This document shows positions 21,849 through 22,563 of a DNA stretch of 22,563 nucleotides, in pieces. How positions within the stretch are numbered: position 1 is the stretch's first letter; each line of letters starts with the position of its first letter. This DNA is from a virus. The position numbers and the translations under genes are program-made. The DNA lies in the IMG/VR virus record IMGVR_UViG_3300013286_000063, positions 1-22,563 of that record; one strand, 5' to 3'. The notes under the pieces are model-generated. The model was not told where the DNA came from and made no database searches. It was given only the letters and a program-made list of their open reading frames with translations.

Positions 21849-21992
21849 ATGAAACGCCACCTCGACAAGCTGATTCAAGCGTTGGTGTTCATCCGGTTGG
21901 GCCAGCAACTCGGCACCGACAGCGACCTCGCACAAGCAGTCGCTCACGGTATTGATCTCGTTGTTTCTACGATCACCCGTTTCTTTGGTTGA
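21849..21992 (+). CDS. Small early protein, 47 residues
   Basis: ATG 21849 lies eight bases after a strong GAGGAGG (21834-21840), which fixes the start; in-frame ATG/GTG codons upstream lack it. The product is KRHLDKLIQALVFIRLGQQL then TDSDLAQAVAHGIDLVVSTI and TRFFG, a short amphipathic helical protein with a possible membrane-interacting end. No family was recognised. It lies 28 bases after the previous gene, in the same probable transcript from promoter B, and its last codons contain the start of promoter C. Confidence 0.55.
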   Translation: MKRHLDKLIQALVFIRLGQQLGTDSDLAQAVAHGIDLVVSTITRFFG

Positions 21993-22017
21993 CTATTGGT
22001 TCCGATTTAGGTACACC
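21989..22017 (+). promoter_or_regulatory. Early promoter-like element C
   Basis: TTGACT (21989-21994), overlapping the stop of the 47-residue gene, followed at 17 bases by TACACC (22012-22017). The spacer is TTGGTTCCGATTTAGG, clearly related to promoter B. The -10 is poor, so this could be an operator copy rather than an active promoter. No gene starts at its expected start point; the next gene begins 170 bases downstream. Confidence 0.45.
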
Positions 22018-22026
22018 CTCGCACAA

Positions 22027-22047
22027 TTGATTCCGATTCCGGAACAC
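22027..22047 (+). repeat. Operator-like copy D, in tandem with C
   Basis: TTGATTCCGATTCCGGAACA at 22027-22046 (plus C at 22047) matches the C copy (21996-22016) at 17 of 21 positions, and the two are spaced 31 bases apart, close to three helical turns. It lacks promoter boxes of its own. Confidence 0.5.
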
Positions 22048-22133
22048 GCAGGCATCGGGATGGCACAAGTGGTGTGCAGATTTTCAACAAATACAAACCG
22101 CTCCACAGCTTGTTTTCCAGCACTTTTGGACGA

Positions 22134-22161
22134 TTGACTGCGGACTGATCGTTTGTACAGT
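22134..22161 (+). promoter_or_regulatory. Promoter E before the last gene (TTGACT-N16-TACAGT)
   Basis: TTGACT (22134-22139), 16 bases, TACAGT (22156-22161). The -10 region lies in TGTACAGTAC (22154-22163), the same ten bases as in the core of the palindrome at 21016-21035, so the same regulator may bind here. A transcript would start about 20 bases before the next gene. Confidence 0.55.
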
Positions 22162-22187
22162 ACGCCTAACACCAAGGAGAGATGGAA

Positions 22188-22439
22188 ATGGATTCACACG
22201 CTGCTGAATACGCCGGTGCGATCGCTGGCATGACCGAGACCTACGGCACCCGTCGAGCCGTTGACACGTTTGCCATCGGCGACCACGTGAACTTCCGGCT
22301 GGCGAACTGGTCGCCTCGCTCATACGAGGACGGCAGAGTCATCAGCCACAACCACGGCAAGCTCATCGTTGAGACCGCCGGAGACCTCTTTGAGGTAGAT
22401 CCCAAGCCGTGGCCGGAGGGCAACGTGCTGCCTTTTTGA
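22188..22439 (+). CDS. Small early protein, unknown
   Basis: AAGGAGA (22174-22180) lies eight bases before ATG 22188 and only two before ATG 22182, so I prefer 22188. The product is 83 residues: a helical start (DSHAAEYAGAIAGMTETYG), then FAIGDHVNFRLANWSPRSYE and DGRVISHNHGKLIVETAGDL and FEVDPKPW. The second part looks like a small SH3-like beta-barrel ('GDHVNFR...DGRVI...L.V...G..FEV'). No family was recognised. It should be under promoter E, just upstream. Confidence 0.65.
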   Translation: MDSHAAEYAGAIAGMTETYGTRRAVDTFAIGDHVNFRLANWSPRSYEDGRVISHNHGKLIVETAGDLFEVDPKPWPEGNVLPF

Positions 22440-22563
22440 TTGCCGCTCACGGGCGAAACGACAAATGCCACCTGGGGGGGGGGGGGGGGGCAAAAAAGGG
22501 GGGGTTGGGCGGGGGGGGAGGAGGGGACACATTTGCCCCCAAACAGGGGATCCCCCACACAAA
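22440..22563. other. G-homopolymer end sequence, probable artefact
   Basis: After the last gene the sequence contains a run of 17 G at 22474-22490, then 7 G at 22498-22504 and more G-rich blocks up to the end. No gene is present. Such G runs at the end of an assembled sequence are a common result of poor read ends in two-colour sequencing, so these bases should not be interpreted biologically. Confidence 0.7.

Noticed and set aside
21952-22137. Short + strand frame across promoters C and D
   Set aside because: It starts inside another gene, has no ribosome binding site and spans regulatory repeats, so it is unlikely to be coding.

Overview
The window is phage DNA, from either a temperate phage or a prophage. 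It holds the late tail region, a lysis/accessory stretch, and an integration/early-control region at the right-hand edge of the assembly. Nearly all genes are on the + strand, and many are joined by ATGA, GTGA or TAATG stop/start overlaps. The exception is a tyrosine integrase on the - strand. No capsid, portal or terminase gene is visible; these probably lie to the left of position 1. The host cannot be read directly. The moderately high GC, the papain-type peptidase with a Q-x-G-D-C-x-S-W active site, and the general style of the proteins suggest a planctomycete-like host, but this is inference.

Layout. (i) 1-5897: a receptor-binding/fibre module. It contains three consecutive proteins with a major-tropism-determinant-like N-terminus, several small Ser/Thr/Gly-rich structural proteins, and a 671-residue fibre with collagen-like Gly-X-Y stretches and five copies of a short module. 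(ii) 5894-12265: tail-tube assembly. It contains a probable tail terminator, a gpS/gp10-like tail completion protein, three tandem paralogous tube-like proteins, a tail assembly chaperone with an out-of-frame C-terminal extension that has no start codon (probable -1 frameshift product), and a TP901-type tape measure. (iii) 12265-13891: two tail-tip candidates, lying in a stretch of visibly lower GC. (iv) 13946-16246: small proteins, a calcineurin-like phosphoesterase and a MazG/DUF1599-like protein. (v) 16277-19859: membrane proteins, a membrane-anchored papain-like cysteine peptidase, a GlsB/YeaQ-type membrane protein, a secreted zinc-ribbon protein and unknowns. This is the best candidate lysis/host-interaction region; no classical muramidase or amidase is visible. 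(vi) 19860-22439: a large inverted repeat, the integrase, a near-perfect 20-bp palindrome, an excisionase-like HTH gene and three small early genes. These early genes are served by promoter-like sequences that share a repeated operator. (vii) 22440-22563: G-homopolymer-rich sequence, probably a read-end artefact.

The most interesting items are: the family of repeated promoter/operators in which the first ATG coincides with the predicted transcription start; the 20-bp palindrome and its partial copy over another -10; the start-codon-less chaperone extension; the triplicated tail-tube-like genes; and a lysis-like region built around a papain-type peptidase. All functions are assigned by reading motifs by eye; no database search was possible.
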